Below, piece after piece: positions 33,236 through 43,653 of a DNA stretch of 64,000 bases (within the stretch, counting starts at the first letter, position 1; each line of letters opens with the position of its first letter). Both the position numbers and the translations under genes were made by a program. The notes under the pieces were generated by a model. That model was not told where the DNA came from. It ran no database searches and saw only the letters and a list, made by a program, of their open reading frames with translations. The stretch is from NCBI RefSeq assembly GCF_029962835.1, contig NC_080581.1, forward strand, positions 25,682,001 through 25,746,000. Direction: 5' to 3'. Origin of the DNA: Magnolia sinica (lineage: Eukaryota > Streptophyta > Magnoliopsida > Magnoliales > Magnoliaceae).

Positions 33236-36200
33236 TGTAACGACCTTAGAAATTTTTGTGTTAATCTTTCCCTAAGTAGTTGTTTTTGGGGTAATTAGCG
33301 CTATACTCGATTGCTTGTGAAATTTGCATCAATCACTTTAAATTCGATCTGCATGACTCAAAACTTGTAAATTAGTTAGCGCTATGTTGCTCTAAAATCT
33401 GGGATCCATCGCTAAATCCAGTTGTTCTAGGGAATTTTTGCAAGTTCTAGATCGGACCTGGACCGCGCGTCGAAAGTCCGTTAGCGATGATCTTAGGCTG
33501 TTGCGGTCACCATGTTGGGCTTGACCATCACCTCGAAAATCAAGTCCATGAGATGTTTTGGGTCGATTTGATTGAGTCTGGAGTGAAGAGTGTGAGAACG
33601 GTTGGAAATTTAATAAGCTTTTATGAAATTTGAGTCGTGTCGCTTGCGCGACGATTCTAAGCATTCTGACCATTGGATTCTGACTCAATTTCACTCTCTG
33701 ATCAGGGAAGGTGGCCCAGGCATATCCTTGTGCTTGTGGACCTGATCGAGATTCTGTGACCGTTGATTTGAGTGTGGTACGCCACGGCTGATCTGAAGAG
33801 CCGGTCGGTACGAAAACTCAGCCTGACCTAGATCCATGGTCAATGAGCTTAAGTCCGACCTTTCGTGGTTATAGGCCCATCAGAAGTGCTTCGTTAGATC
33901 GTAAGAGGCAGGTTTTGGTTATACCCTAAGTGTACCTTGACCCTGGGGTTATTTTCATCAATATTAGGCCTATTTATAGTCCTTAAACCCTAGCCCTCTT
34001 TTCCATACGAATTTTCTCTAACCCTAGCTTGGAAAGAGAGTGGAAAAGAGAGAGAAAGTGAGAGAGAAGTTGGTGAATCATCTTGGATTCTTTCCTGTTC
34101 TTCTACATCCTTGAACCTTCACTTTGAATCATTATTCTGACGATTCTGAGTTCATCTTGGGGTAAGTTAACCTAATCCTAATCTATGTTAGAGCTTAGAA
34201 TAGTCTTGGTGTTGTTGTATCTCATTTCTATTCTTGCTTAGGTTATTCTGTCGCCGTTGACGAAGACAACTCGTCTGAAATCAGTTCGGTGTTCTTTCCT
34301 TACTTAAGGTGCGGGCTTTAAGTGTATAGGTTATGATTTTCAAGGCTTTCAATGCCAGTTAGTGATTTATTCTTGTTATGGATGAGATTTCACATGCCAA
34401 ATGCTATGTTTATGTTGCGTTCCTGATATGCATGTGTTATATTGAGATTTGTGTATTCTATATGTATGTATAAAGTACCGTATACGTATAAAATATGCAC
34501 TCGTGTTTGCCATGATGATTTGTCGTGTATGTATGCTAGATGTATGTATGACAACTCCTTGGTAAAAGGAATTGTCCAAATGCTTGTTTTTCAACATACG
34601 TCATGTATGTTGTATCATGTATTCTAAGTGTTTGTAGATATGACTGAATGACCTAAAGTGTAACTTATTACACTAATTGCGGGCGTTGAGAAGTGATTCT
34701 CAACACTCCTATTGATGTGCATGATTTCCTTCTTGCTAGTTACATTCCTTGTTATTTAATTTCAAGCATTACTTATGCTTACATTTATGTTAAGTTGATA
34801 TTCCTCAAGTGCTTATGTACTATGATTTGAGTTGTTGTTTCCTTTACTGTTCTACATTCAATTCATATATCTGTTGTAGTGTAATGTGTTTGGGACTATG
34901 TATTAGTCCAGAAAATCGGTAATCTACCTTAAGGTTGTGGCTGAGATTGCTTTCGCCACAACGGATGTAATTAGACGAACCCGAGCCGTATTAGAGTTTG
35001 CGGCAGTGGTTTGGCCACGTGGAGTGTTTGTGCACTCTATGTTGTTCAACCCAACGTGCGCTCGTGCTAGTCGAGTTCGTCAAGTAACCCGATTGTTCGA
35101 TATATGTTCACCATGTATGGACGCTACTGCTTGAATCTAGGGTACCAAACTTACCAGTGGAATCCTAATAACCATGGTACCTTGATCCGCTAAGACTCAT
35201 GAGCCGGACATGGTGGTATGGGACACCGTGGTCGAGCTGTCAGCCTACGCTGGGGTGACGAGCCTCCCCGTAGTGACCAGTGAGCAACTAAACTCGTGAG
35301 CCGATTATGTTGGTATGGGACACTATATTCGTGCTGTCGGCCTACATTGATTGGTGACGAGCCCTTTATAGTGACCTCGAGCATACTTGGATACCGCAAT
35401 GAGGTGACGAGCCGAACTGTGGTAATAAAGGTATGAAAGGTGTGCATTGATTGGTGACGAGCCCTTTGCTACGACCTCAAATATATGATCGTATGAGACG
35501 ACTAGGATTGATGACCCTAGAATGGATCACTGTTTGGATGGTGACATGAGGAAGGTATCTTAGCTTCCCAATCCTGCTGTGTGAAAAGGACTAATAACAA
35601 CTTGGTAACCATGTTCATGCACCGCATTTGTATGTGCTTTGTAGATGTGTCGTACTTTGAGGTGGTGTCATGCGTAACGTAAGATGAAGACGTTGAGGGT
35701 GTACGCGTGAGGGCACGCATCATTTTGCATACATCCTTACATTAACAAGAGTACTTATGATTTATTTAATTGTTCTGCTTTATCATTACTGTTTGATTGA
35801 ACTGATAACATGTTAACCAGTGCCTTATTGTTCCACTGAGTTGATCACTCACTCCCACGTTCTAGGGCGGTGTTAAACACCCACCAGACTCTGTCTTAGG
35901 TTCTGATGTTGCAGATGTGGATGCAACTTCTGAGGCAGAGTGGGAGATGGATGATGATGAGGCTGCTTTCTCTTATATGCAGTTTTCAGACGGGTTCTAG
36001 CGAGCCTTGTTCTGATGTGCGGGACTCTGGGATTATTTTTGAAAATTTAAATGATGTAACTTGATACTTGTAATTTTGTTAAGTAACACTTTCATACGAC
36101 CTGGTTGGTGAATGTACTTCAGGGATTTACACTTGTACACATATATTTCTATAAGTCTTCCGCTTGCTTTATTCACTTATCCCTGAATTATATTTGTGTT

Positions 36201-36332
36201 TTGGCTTAATCTATTCCATGTTTTATACACTAATATAGTCAATATACATCCATCATTAAATATGTTGCATAAGTGATATTTTGGAACTCGGGAGCTGAGT
36301 TATGCTCGACCCTCGAATTTCAGGACGTTACA
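33236..36332 (+). repeat. Tekay 5' LTR, 3.1 kb
   Basis: Starts tgtaacgacc and ends caggacgttaca. A TATA-like tatttatag at 33971-33979 is followed by ccttaaaccctagccct, a typical transcription start region. 35190-35480 has an internal imperfect repeat with five ggtgacgagcc-like motifs. The ORFs within are short and unsupported. Confidence 0.93.
33971..33979 (+). promoter_or_regulatory. Putative TATA box of the Tekay LTR
   Basis: tatttatag about 735 bases into the LTR, 30-40 bases upstream of a pyrimidine-rich start region and 5'-leader-like sequence. Confidence 0.5.
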
Positions 36333-36335
36333 AAT

Positions 36336-36347
36336 TGGTATCAGAGC
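36336..36347 (+). other. Primer binding site for initiator Met tRNA
   Basis: tggtatcagagc three bases after the 5' LTR end, a perfect match to the plant initiator Met tRNA 3' complement. Confidence 0.95.
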
Positions 36348-37223
36348 ATGATCTGGATTAAACCAGACTTGGGTTATGGTCACACACCGCACGTTGTCAC
36401 CACTTTAGTGTATTTGGGTGCGGGTCTATTGTAGATTTTGTGTTTGTGCTCCGTAGCTTTTATCGGCGAAAGTTTCTTGAAAACCTTCGCCGAGATCGAG
36501 TCTGTGCTCTCTCCTAATCACACACAGCGACCTGAAACCTTTTTTAGATCATCTATTAATGAGTTTAGATGGTTTATCATCTTGTTTTAACCCTTAAACC
36601 TTCAAGAAATCTTTATTTTAATCAGATTTCTACCAGAATGGCCCGATAGGCGTCAAATCATGCAAGGGGCCGATCGGGGCATTTCTTGTAGGGCCCAGGG
36701 GGGGACCACACTTTTCCAAGCATGGGGGACCAGGAGGACCTCGCCCAAATGGCGAGGCATCATCGGTCAGTCCAGAGACTGGCGATGCCATCGCCGGTTC
36801 GGCGAGGGCTCGCCGATCAGCGGGCCAGGCGGGCAGGGCCGATGCGGGCTGATCATTTCTAGGCCTAGTGTGGCCCACCCCTCCACAGTTTTCAGCTTAA
36901 AACCCTTCCTTTAACCTATTTCCTTCATAAACATCCATCCCAAGCTCTCCCTTTCTTGAAAATCCTCTCTAATCTTCTCCAAATCTCTCCCAAATCTTCT
37001 TCTTCTTCCATTTTTCGTGCGAACCCATCACCCTATTTCAAAACCTTCACTCCCATTGCTAATTTCTCTCATTTTCCTTCTCATTTGAGCTCTCACATTC
37101 CTTTTTGGGCTCTTAAGTGTGTGGAAGCTTCACCATCTTCCTATTTCTCTCTTTCTCGCATTTCTCATGGCCCTTTTTGAGATTGTGACGACCATCTTTT
37201 TCATTTCTTCCCTTCTTTCCTTG
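36348..37223 (+). other. Tekay untranslated leader
   Basis: Between primer site and the extra ORF. No conserved domain. It includes a G-rich stretch around 36660-36860 and a pyrimidine-rich stretch around 36950-37200. Packaging signals would be expected here in an active element but cannot be recognised by eye. Confidence 0.5.
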
Positions 37224-38456
37224 ATGGGGAAGAAGAGAGCGCTCGTGGATGAAGTCGGGCCTAGCCGCCCAACTCGTGCACGGAGGCTGAGAGGAGCCGC
37301 CGCGAGCACGTCCGCCACTCATGAATTTCAGACTAAGCGAGACCTCGATCCTCGAGCTCCCATTGGTAGAACTTTATTGGAGGAGTTATCGCATGGAGTC
37401 TATGAAGGCCGTAGGGTCCTTTTTGAGGCTCATGTTGATCTGCGGCTCTTTGGTGAGTTTTTGTTGTTGGAGCGCTTAGAAGGGGCTAGTTGGGGTCCTT
37501 TGTTTGAAGGCGAGTATCGTGCGAATGCTAGCACTGTTCGAGCCTTTTATGCCAATATTCTTGATCCTTCGCTGGAGCCTCTGTAGTTCAAGATTCCTTG
37601 TGGTAGCGGTCGAGTGGGTATTGTCAATATTGCTTTGATATCCCAACTCCTGAATGTGCCACTTAGAGAAGTGCATGCCAGCGAGAAGAATGTGAACAGT
37701 GTGCACGAGAGGGATCGTCACACCCGATCCTTGTGTGGTCGTCTGGTCGAATGGCAGCCGAATAGGAGTCTTCTGGCTACCTACATGACGGACGACTTCC
37801 GTTTACTTCACCACATATTTACGTTCAATGTATACCCAAGGTGGAGCAACCGCAGCGAGTGTATGCGCCTGATGGTGGATTTCTTATATCAGGTGGGATA
37901 GGAAACGAAGTTGTGTGTGCCGACGTACGTCCTGCACCAGATTATTCTCATCACTCGTTCGAGTAGGAGGACTGAGTCACTTCTATTTGGTCGCCTCATT
38001 TGCATGCTTGCACATGAGTTTGGCTATAGGCTTGGAACTGAGAAGCTGGTTCCTGTTCGTCATATTGATCTGAGGACTCTTAAGCAGATGGAGATCGGTT
38101 CTGGTCGATATGCCTCAGAGAGTGAGGCTGAGTCTGAGAGCGGTGATGAAGAGAGTTATGCTGAAGGTGGTGCTGAGATTGAGGAAGAAACAGAGAAAGA
38201 CGAGAAAGAAGACGAGGCACAGGATTCGAGTGATAGTTCTCCTCCTGTGGCGCCAGAGCAGGACGCAGAGTAGACTGCCAGAGATGCCCGTCTTACACCG
38301 CTTGAAAAAGGGCAGGCTGTTTTACGCCAGGATATTGTTGATCTTCGAGGCCTTGTTAAACATAAGTTTAAGAAGGTGACTCGAACTCTAAAGTCTATCC
38401 TGTGTTTCTTGCAGGATAAGGGTGCTCCGCCTCCATCTCCTGATTCGGACGAGTAG
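37224..38456 (+). pseudogene. Extra ORF upstream of gag (resembles 'putative plant transposon protein' domain)
   Basis: A single frame of 410 codons from ATG 37224 to TAG 38454, broken only by three TAG codons at 37584, 37899 and 38271, each one change from CAG. The N-terminus is basic and low complexity (MGKKRALVDEVGPSRPTRAR). The centre (VDLRLFGEFLLLERLEG...VRAFYANILDPS...ISQLLNVP...LVEWQPNRSLL...FTFNVYPRWSN...LLFGRLICMLAHEFGY) resembles the domain found in many plant genomes as a 'putative plant transposon protein' (PF20167-like). An acidic Glu/Ser-rich stretch (38112-38270) and a helical tail with VDLRGLVKHKFKKVTRTL follow. Function unknown. Position between leader and gag is unusual for a chromovirus. 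The domain match is from memory and not searched. Confidence 0.6.
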
Positions 38457-38772
38457 CTGTCGTCGTGGTCGTCCTTTGCTTTGTTTGTTATTTTCTTTCT
38501 GTGTGTAGCCGTTGTTGGCTTTGTAGTTGGAGTTGTTTGTGGTTGTTTGTAGTTGCTGTGGTTGTTTGAAGTGTTTGAAGTGTTTGAAGTGTTAGATGTT
38601 GTTGTTTACATGCTTTCCTAGTCATGATTTATGTATTGCTGCACTACTTGTACTGCGACGATTTTGATTAATGGAATGCATATTGTTTGTCTTTGGAGTT
38701 GTGCTGTGTTGCTTTGTGGATGGATTATGTGACGTAGAATCTGACAGGTTGCATCCTCTGTTGAATGTAGGG
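38457..38772 (+). other. Spacer between the extra ORF and gag
   Basis: A T/G-rich stretch with tandem tgtttgaag repeats near 38565-38600 and no coding capacity. An ATG at 38671 in frame with gag would extend it with a hydrophobic, Cys-rich leader not typical of gag; I prefer 38773. Confidence 0.5.
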
Positions 38773-39753
38773 ATGCCTCCTAAGGGTTCAAAGTCTTCGG
38801 CCCGTCTCTCTTTGATTGAGTCGCTTGCTGGGGTTCCTCCCTTGAGCGATAGCCAGTCAGATCCACAGGCGGGTCCGTCTCATGCCGGTGTTGGGTCGAC
38901 ACCTATGGCTCCTCCAGTCACACCCTCGGTTCCTGAGCCAAGCCGTGTGCCTTCGTCTGCTCCACCTGCTGATAGGTTTGAGCAGCAGCACCACCAGCAG
39001 CAGCAGCAGCAGCAGGAGTTCCTCTCTTCCATGGTTGGCATCTTTGCTCAGTCAGTGGGGGCGACTCCACCTGTTTCACCTATGCCTCCATCTGGGAGTG
39101 CCAGTGCCAGCGACACTTTCGAGCGATTCTAGCGCTTGCGACCTCCTACGTTTGCGGGTTCTCATAGACCCGAGGAGGCCGAGTATTGGATCGACCGTAT
39201 CTCTAAGATGCTGAGACCGCTGCACTGCTCTGAGGTTGAGCAAGTTGAGCTTGCCTCCTTCATGTTTGAGAAGGAGGCCAATCTGTGGTGGGACAGTGTT
39301 CTTCGCACTGTCGAGGAGGATTTTGTGTGGTCGTGGCAAGCGTTTGAGGCACGCTTCCACGAGAAGTATTTTCTGATTACGTACCGACATGAGAAGGAGA
39401 GTGAGTTCCTTCGCCTCCGCCAGGAAGGATTGTTGGTGACGGAGTATGAGAACTGGTTTACTGAGTTAGGTCGGTATGTTCCTTTGATCCTGGGTGATCA
39501 GCCGATGAGGATGCGGCGTTTCTCTGAGGGATTGAGACCTGAGATCCGATCGAAGATTTGCTGTGCTAGCATTTCTTCTTATGCGGAGCTGGTGAGCATG
39601 TCCTTGTGAGTAGAGCAGGACGGGGATAGATCGTCCCGCATGCGAGCACCGATGGTTCTTAGGCCGCGACTGGATTTCCAGGGTGCACCTTTCCTCGGCA
39701 AGAGGCCGTGAGCAGATTCTCCTCCGAGGCGTTCAGCGCCGCCCGCTCAGCAG
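38773..39753 (+). pseudogene. Tekay gag (capsid) remnant
   Basis: Starts MPPKGSKSSARLSLIESLAG, a usual chromovirus Gag opening. A Pro/Ser-rich segment and a glutamine run (CAG/CAA, about 38990-39015) precede a Retrotrans_gag-type domain with LRPPTFAGSHRPEEAEYWID, EANLWWDSV, FEARFHEKYF and EFLRLRQEGLLVTEYE. In-frame stops at 39130 (TAG), 39607 (TGA) and 39709 (TGA) each differ by one transition from a sense codon. Gag would build the cytoplasmic particle; this copy could not without readthrough. Confidence 0.88.
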
Positions 39754-40362
39754 ATGAGAGCTGATCTTCGATGTTCATATTGTGGGAAGACAGGGCATTT
39801 GGACCGTTTTTGCTTCTCCCGTATGCGAGCCAGTGGTTTTACTCCACCGCAGAGGATTAACCGTCCGATGCCTCAGGTTATTTCTCCTCCACCTCTTCGA
39901 TCAGCGCCAGTTCATCCATCCTTTAGACCTGCAGTTCCTAGCTTCAGGCCACCTCAGTGGCCCATGGTTCCTCTGCCGAATCGTCAGCAGCAGGCTCGAG
40001 TTCATGCGCTTTCAGCTGAAGCGCCTATGTCTGACTTAGTGCCGAGGTCCTTTGAGGTGACAACCCACATTGAAGGTATTCCCGTTTCTATGTTAGTGGA
40101 TACAGGATCCACTACTTCTCTTATATCTTATGCGGCAATTAGGCGTTTGGGTTTGAGATCTGTTCCCATGTAAGGAGTGACGCTTACTACCGCTACTGGG
40201 ATTTCCTCTGCTTTGGGCAAGCGTTGTTTGGATTGTTTGGTCGATCTTGGAAGTGGATCGATCCGTGTTAATTTCTTAGTCGCACCACTTTATCACTACG
40301 ATGTTATTATGGGTATCTCACGAGGATGCGAGCTGAGATTGATTATGAAGCTAGATCAGTGA
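39754..40362 (+). pseudogene. Tekay nucleocapsid zinc knuckle and aspartic protease
   Basis: A complete CCHC knuckle CSYCGKTGHLDRFC lies at about 39772-39813. A Pro-rich linker leads to the protease, with catalytic MLVDTGSTTSLIS (DTG at 40099-40107) and the later GSGSIRVNFLV and YDVIMG segments. TAA at 40171 interrupts it. After 40312 about 7 bases are missing from the usual MGMDWL motif, shifting the frame, and a second one-base loss occurs near 40441. Confidence 0.88.
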
Positions 40363-40444
40363 TGATCCATGGACCTGAGGGCGAGACTGTTACTTTCCCA
40401 GTTCAGGTCAGTTACCCTCTTCGTATTGATTATTATTCTTCTCT

Positions 40445-41700
40445 GTGGAGAGTATGGCTGAATCGGCGTTGGTTAGCACGCCTGTAGTTCAGGAGTTTGA
40501 AGATGTGTTTGAGTCGATTCCTGGATTACCTCCTCAGCATGAGATTGATTTTGCTATCGATCTTATGCCTGGTGCGGCGCCCATTTCTTTACCCACCTAT
40601 CGTATGCCTGCGAGTGAAATGGAGGAGTTGAGGAAGCAGATAGATGATTTGCTGGAATTGGGTTTTATTCGGCCTACTGTGTCTCCTTGGGGAGCACCTG
40701 TTCTGTTTGTGAAGAAAAAGGATGGTTCCTTGCTATTGTGTATTAATTATCGCAGGCTGAATCTGGTAACTGTGAAGAATAAGTACCCTTTGCCCAGGAT
40801 TGATGATCTGTTTGATCAGTTGAAGGGGGCACGGTACTTTTCGAAGGTTGATCTGTAGTCAGGGTATCATCAGTTGCGCGTCAAGGATGGGGACGTGCAG
40901 AAGACCGCTTTCAGGACTAGCTTCGGTCATTATGAGTTCCTTGTGATATCGTTCGGTCTGACGAACGCTCTGGCCGTGTTCATGGTTCTGATGAACAGGG
41001 TGTTTCGGCCATTCCTGTTCCGATTCGTCATTGTTTTTATCGATGACATCTTGATTTATTCGGCGAGTCAGGCAGAGCACGAGGAGCACTTAAGAGCGGT
41101 ATTGGATACTCTTAGGAAGCATCAGCTTTTCACGCAGTTCAAGAAGTGTGATTTCTGGAAAGAGGAAGTCAAGTTCCTGGGACATGTGGTGTCCAAGGAA
41201 GGAATAGCCATCGATCTTACCAAGGTAGCTACAGTGCAGGACTAGAAGTAGCCTGGTTCAGTTACTGAGGTAAGGAGTTTTCTGGGTCTTGCAGGCTATT
41301 ATCGACGCTTTATTTAAGACTTCTTGAAGATTGCCAGACCGTTGTCGCAGTTGACACGGAAGGATTTGAAGTTTGCTTGAAATGAGCAGGCGGAGTTAGC
41401 TTTTCAGGAGCTGAAGGACAAGTTGACATCCACCCCTGTGCTAGTATTGCCAGAGCAAGGGGTTAAGTATATTATTTATACTGATGCCTCTCGCGTTGGC
41501 CTGGGTTGTGTCCTTATGCAGAAGGACAGGGTGATTGCTTATGCTTCGCGTCAGTTGAGGAAACACGAAGAGAATTACCCTACGCATGACCTGGAATTAG
41601 CAGCTGTTATTTTCGCATTAAAGCTTTGGAGACATTACCTCTATGGTGAGGAGTTTGAGCTCTTTTGCGACCACAAGAGCCTTAAGTATATTTTCACACA
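40445..41700 (+). pseudogene. Tekay reverse transcriptase and RNase H
   Basis: Opens with [17 protein letters not shown] and [22 protein letters not shown] motifs: [45 protein letters not shown], and the catalytic [12 protein letters not shown] with FIDD at 41036-41047. RNase H follows with [13 protein letters not shown] and [10 protein letters not shown]. Stops at 40856, 41243, 41249, 41315 and 41378 each fit one C-to-T or G-to-A change (for example Gln or Trp codons). The motifs are otherwise well kept, so decay is largely nonsense. Confidence 0.93.
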
Positions 41701-42712
41701 ACGTGATTTGAATATGAAGCAGCGCAGATGGATGGAAACATTGAAGGACTTTAAGTTCGATGTTTCTTACCATCCGGGCAAGGTGAACCTTGTGGCAGAT
41801 GCGTTGAGTCGCAAGAAGGCTATTGAGTTTGTGGCTCCGCTGATGATAGCAGAGTGGGATATGTTGGAGTTCGTGCGCGATTTTGAGCAGAAGCTTACGG
41901 TGGTTGAGCCGTATGAGGTTATCGCACACATTCGTGTACAGCCCCTTATAGACGAGAGGATCGTTGCAGCTCAGGCAGATGATGAGCTTTTGGTGAAGAT
42001 GAGGCAGCGGGTTGGTACAGATGAGAACTCCGACTGGAGTGTTAGTTCTGATGGGGGCCTACGATTTCGTGGCCGGTTATGTGTTCCTGACATCCCTGAC
42101 TTGAGACGGGAGGTTCTCGAGTTAGCCCATAGTTCTAAACTTGCGATGCATCCAGGTAGCACGAAGATGTATCAGGATATGAAGAGGTCTTATTGGTGGG
42201 ACAATATGAAGGTCCAGATTGCTAAATTTGTTTCTCGTTGTCTCATGTGCCAGTAGGTCAAGGCAGAGCATCGCCGACCTCCTGGGTTGTTGCAGCCCAT
42301 GCCCATAGCTGAATGGAAGTGGGATTTCATCTCTATGGATTTTATTTTTGGGTTACCGAGGACGAGGAAGGGATATGACTATATTTGGGTGATCGTCGAT
42401 CGATTAACGAAGTCGGCGCATTTCTTACCGATCAGAGTCACTAACTCTGCAGACGAGTTGGCTAGGTCGTATATCAAGGAGATAGTGTATCTGCATGGAG
42501 TTCCCCTGGAGATTGTGTCTGATAGAGACACGCGTTTTACATCTATCTTCTGGACTCGTATCCAGGAAGCGATGGGTGTGAAACTGAAGTTCAGCACCGC
42601 GTTTCATCCGCAAACAGATGGGCAGACGGAGCGCGTGAATCAAGTCCTAGAATATATGTTGCGAGCTTATGTTTTGGATTTCAAGGATAGTTGGGATGAT
42701 TGTCTTAGTATG
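41701..42712 (+). pseudogene. Tekay RNase H end and integrase core
   Basis: After [15 protein letters not shown] (end of RNase H) comes the integrase HHCC zinc finger with [20 protein letters not shown] and FVSRCLMCQ, a stop at 42254 (TAG, expected Gln), then the catalytic core: PIAEWKWDFISMDFIFGLPR with the first Asp, VSDRDTRFTSIFW with the second, and TAFHPQTDGQTERVNQVLEY with the Glu. The three acidic residues are present. It ends at a one-base deletion near 42713 that creates a TAG. Confidence 0.93.
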
Positions 42713-43388
42713 TAGAGTTCGCGTGTAATAATAATTTCCAGGCGAGTATCGGCATGGCTCCCTATGAGGCGTTGTATGGTCGCCTGTGCAGAGCACCCCA
42801 TTGCTGGGCAGAAATTGGTGAGCGTAGTTTGCTTGGCCCAGAGTTGGTGTAGGTGACTTCAGAGAAGGTTGACATCATTCGATGTCGACTTTTGACAGCG
42901 CAGAGCAGGCAGAAGAGTTATGCTGATACAAGGCGTTGACCGCTTGAGTTTGAGGTTGGAGACCATGTGTTTCTGAAGGTCTCTCCTATGAAGGGAGTTC
43001 TGCGGTTCAGTGAGAAGGGGAAGCTGACACCGAGATTTATTGGTCCATTTTAAGTTTTGGATCGAGTGGGAGCGGTAGCATACCACCTTGCTTTGCCCAC
43101 ACCTGTTGCGTGCATGCATAACGTATTTCATGTTTCTATGCTGAAGAAGTACGTTCCTGATCCTTCGCATATTATCAGTTGGAAGAAGTGCAGTTGAGTG
43201 AGGATGCCACTTATGTACTGCGACCGACGCGTATTCTCGACAGGAAGGAGTAGGTATTGCGTAACAAGGTTATCCCTCTTGTGAGGGTGCTATGGACGCA
43301 TCATGGCGTGGAAGAAGCTACTTGGGAATCTGAAGCTGAGGTCAGAAAGACCTACCCTCTGATCCTTGAGGATTATATGAAGGTATGA
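42713..43388 (+). pseudogene. Tekay integrase C-terminus with GPY/F-like region and chromodomain-like tail
   Basis: In a shifted frame: NNNFQASIGMAPYEALYGR, then QKSYADTRR, FEVGDHVFLKVSPMKGVLRF, LTPRFIGPF (GPY/F motif) and YHLALPTP...VFHVSMLKKYVPDP. Another frameshift lies near 43184. The tail reads RPTRILDRKE, then RNKVIPLVRVLW and GVEEATWESEAEVRKTYP up to the stop at 43386, as in Tekay/Del chromodomains that guide integration to heterochromatin. Stops at 42850, 42937, 43051 and 43251 each fit C-to-T. Confidence 0.88.
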
Positions 43389-43411
43389 ATTTCGAGGACG
43401 AAATTTTCTTT

Positions 43412-43424
43412 AAGGGGGGTAGAT
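43412..43424 (+). other. Polypurine tract of Tekay
   Basis: aaggggggtagat directly before the 3' LTR start tgtaac, the plus-strand primer position. Confidence 0.9.
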
Positions 43425-43653
43425 TGTAACAAGCTTGGAAATTTTTGTGTTAATCTTTCCCTAAGTAGTTGTTTTTGGGGTAATTAGCGCTATACTAGAT
43501 TGCTTGTGAAATTCGCATCAATCACTTTAAATTCGATCTACATGACTCAAAACTTGTAGATTAGTTAGCGCTATGTTGCTCTGAAATCTGGGATCCATCG
43601 CTAAATCCAGTTGTTCTGGAGAATTTTTGGAAGTTCTGGATCGGACCTGGACC
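43425..43653 (+). repeat. Tekay 3' LTR, truncated to its first 229 bases
   Basis: Matches 33236-33464 up to ggacctggacc and then stops. Directly after it, atcgctaaatccag, present 57 bases earlier in the LTR itself (43597), occurs again and leads into unrelated sequence. About 2.87 kb of the LTR is missing. Confidence 0.9.

Larger units (their letters stand above)
33236..43653 (+). mobile_element. Tekay/Del-type Ty3/gypsy chromovirus, degenerate, 3' LTR truncated
   Basis: The 5' LTR is 33236-36332; then come a Met-tRNA primer site (36336-36347), an extra ORF (37224-38456), gag-protease (from 38773), RT-RNase H, integrase with a chromodomain-like tail (to 43388), a polypurine tract and a 3' LTR remnant from 43425. 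Order RT-RNase H-integrase and the motifs place it in Ty3/gypsy; long LTRs and the integrase/C-terminal sequences point to Tekay/Del. Comparing about 229 aligned bases of the two LTR starts I count about 12 differences, mostly transitions, so it is moderately old. The right target duplication is lost with the truncation. Confidence 0.92.

Noticed and set aside
36630..36914. ORFs on both strands in the Tekay leader
   Set aside because: Low-complexity Gly/Pro/Arg-rich frames in the untranslated leader with no start context or domain.
37113..37322. Minus-strand ORFs opposite the extra Tekay ORF
   Set aside because: They are shadows of the plus-strand frame and have no recognisable domain.
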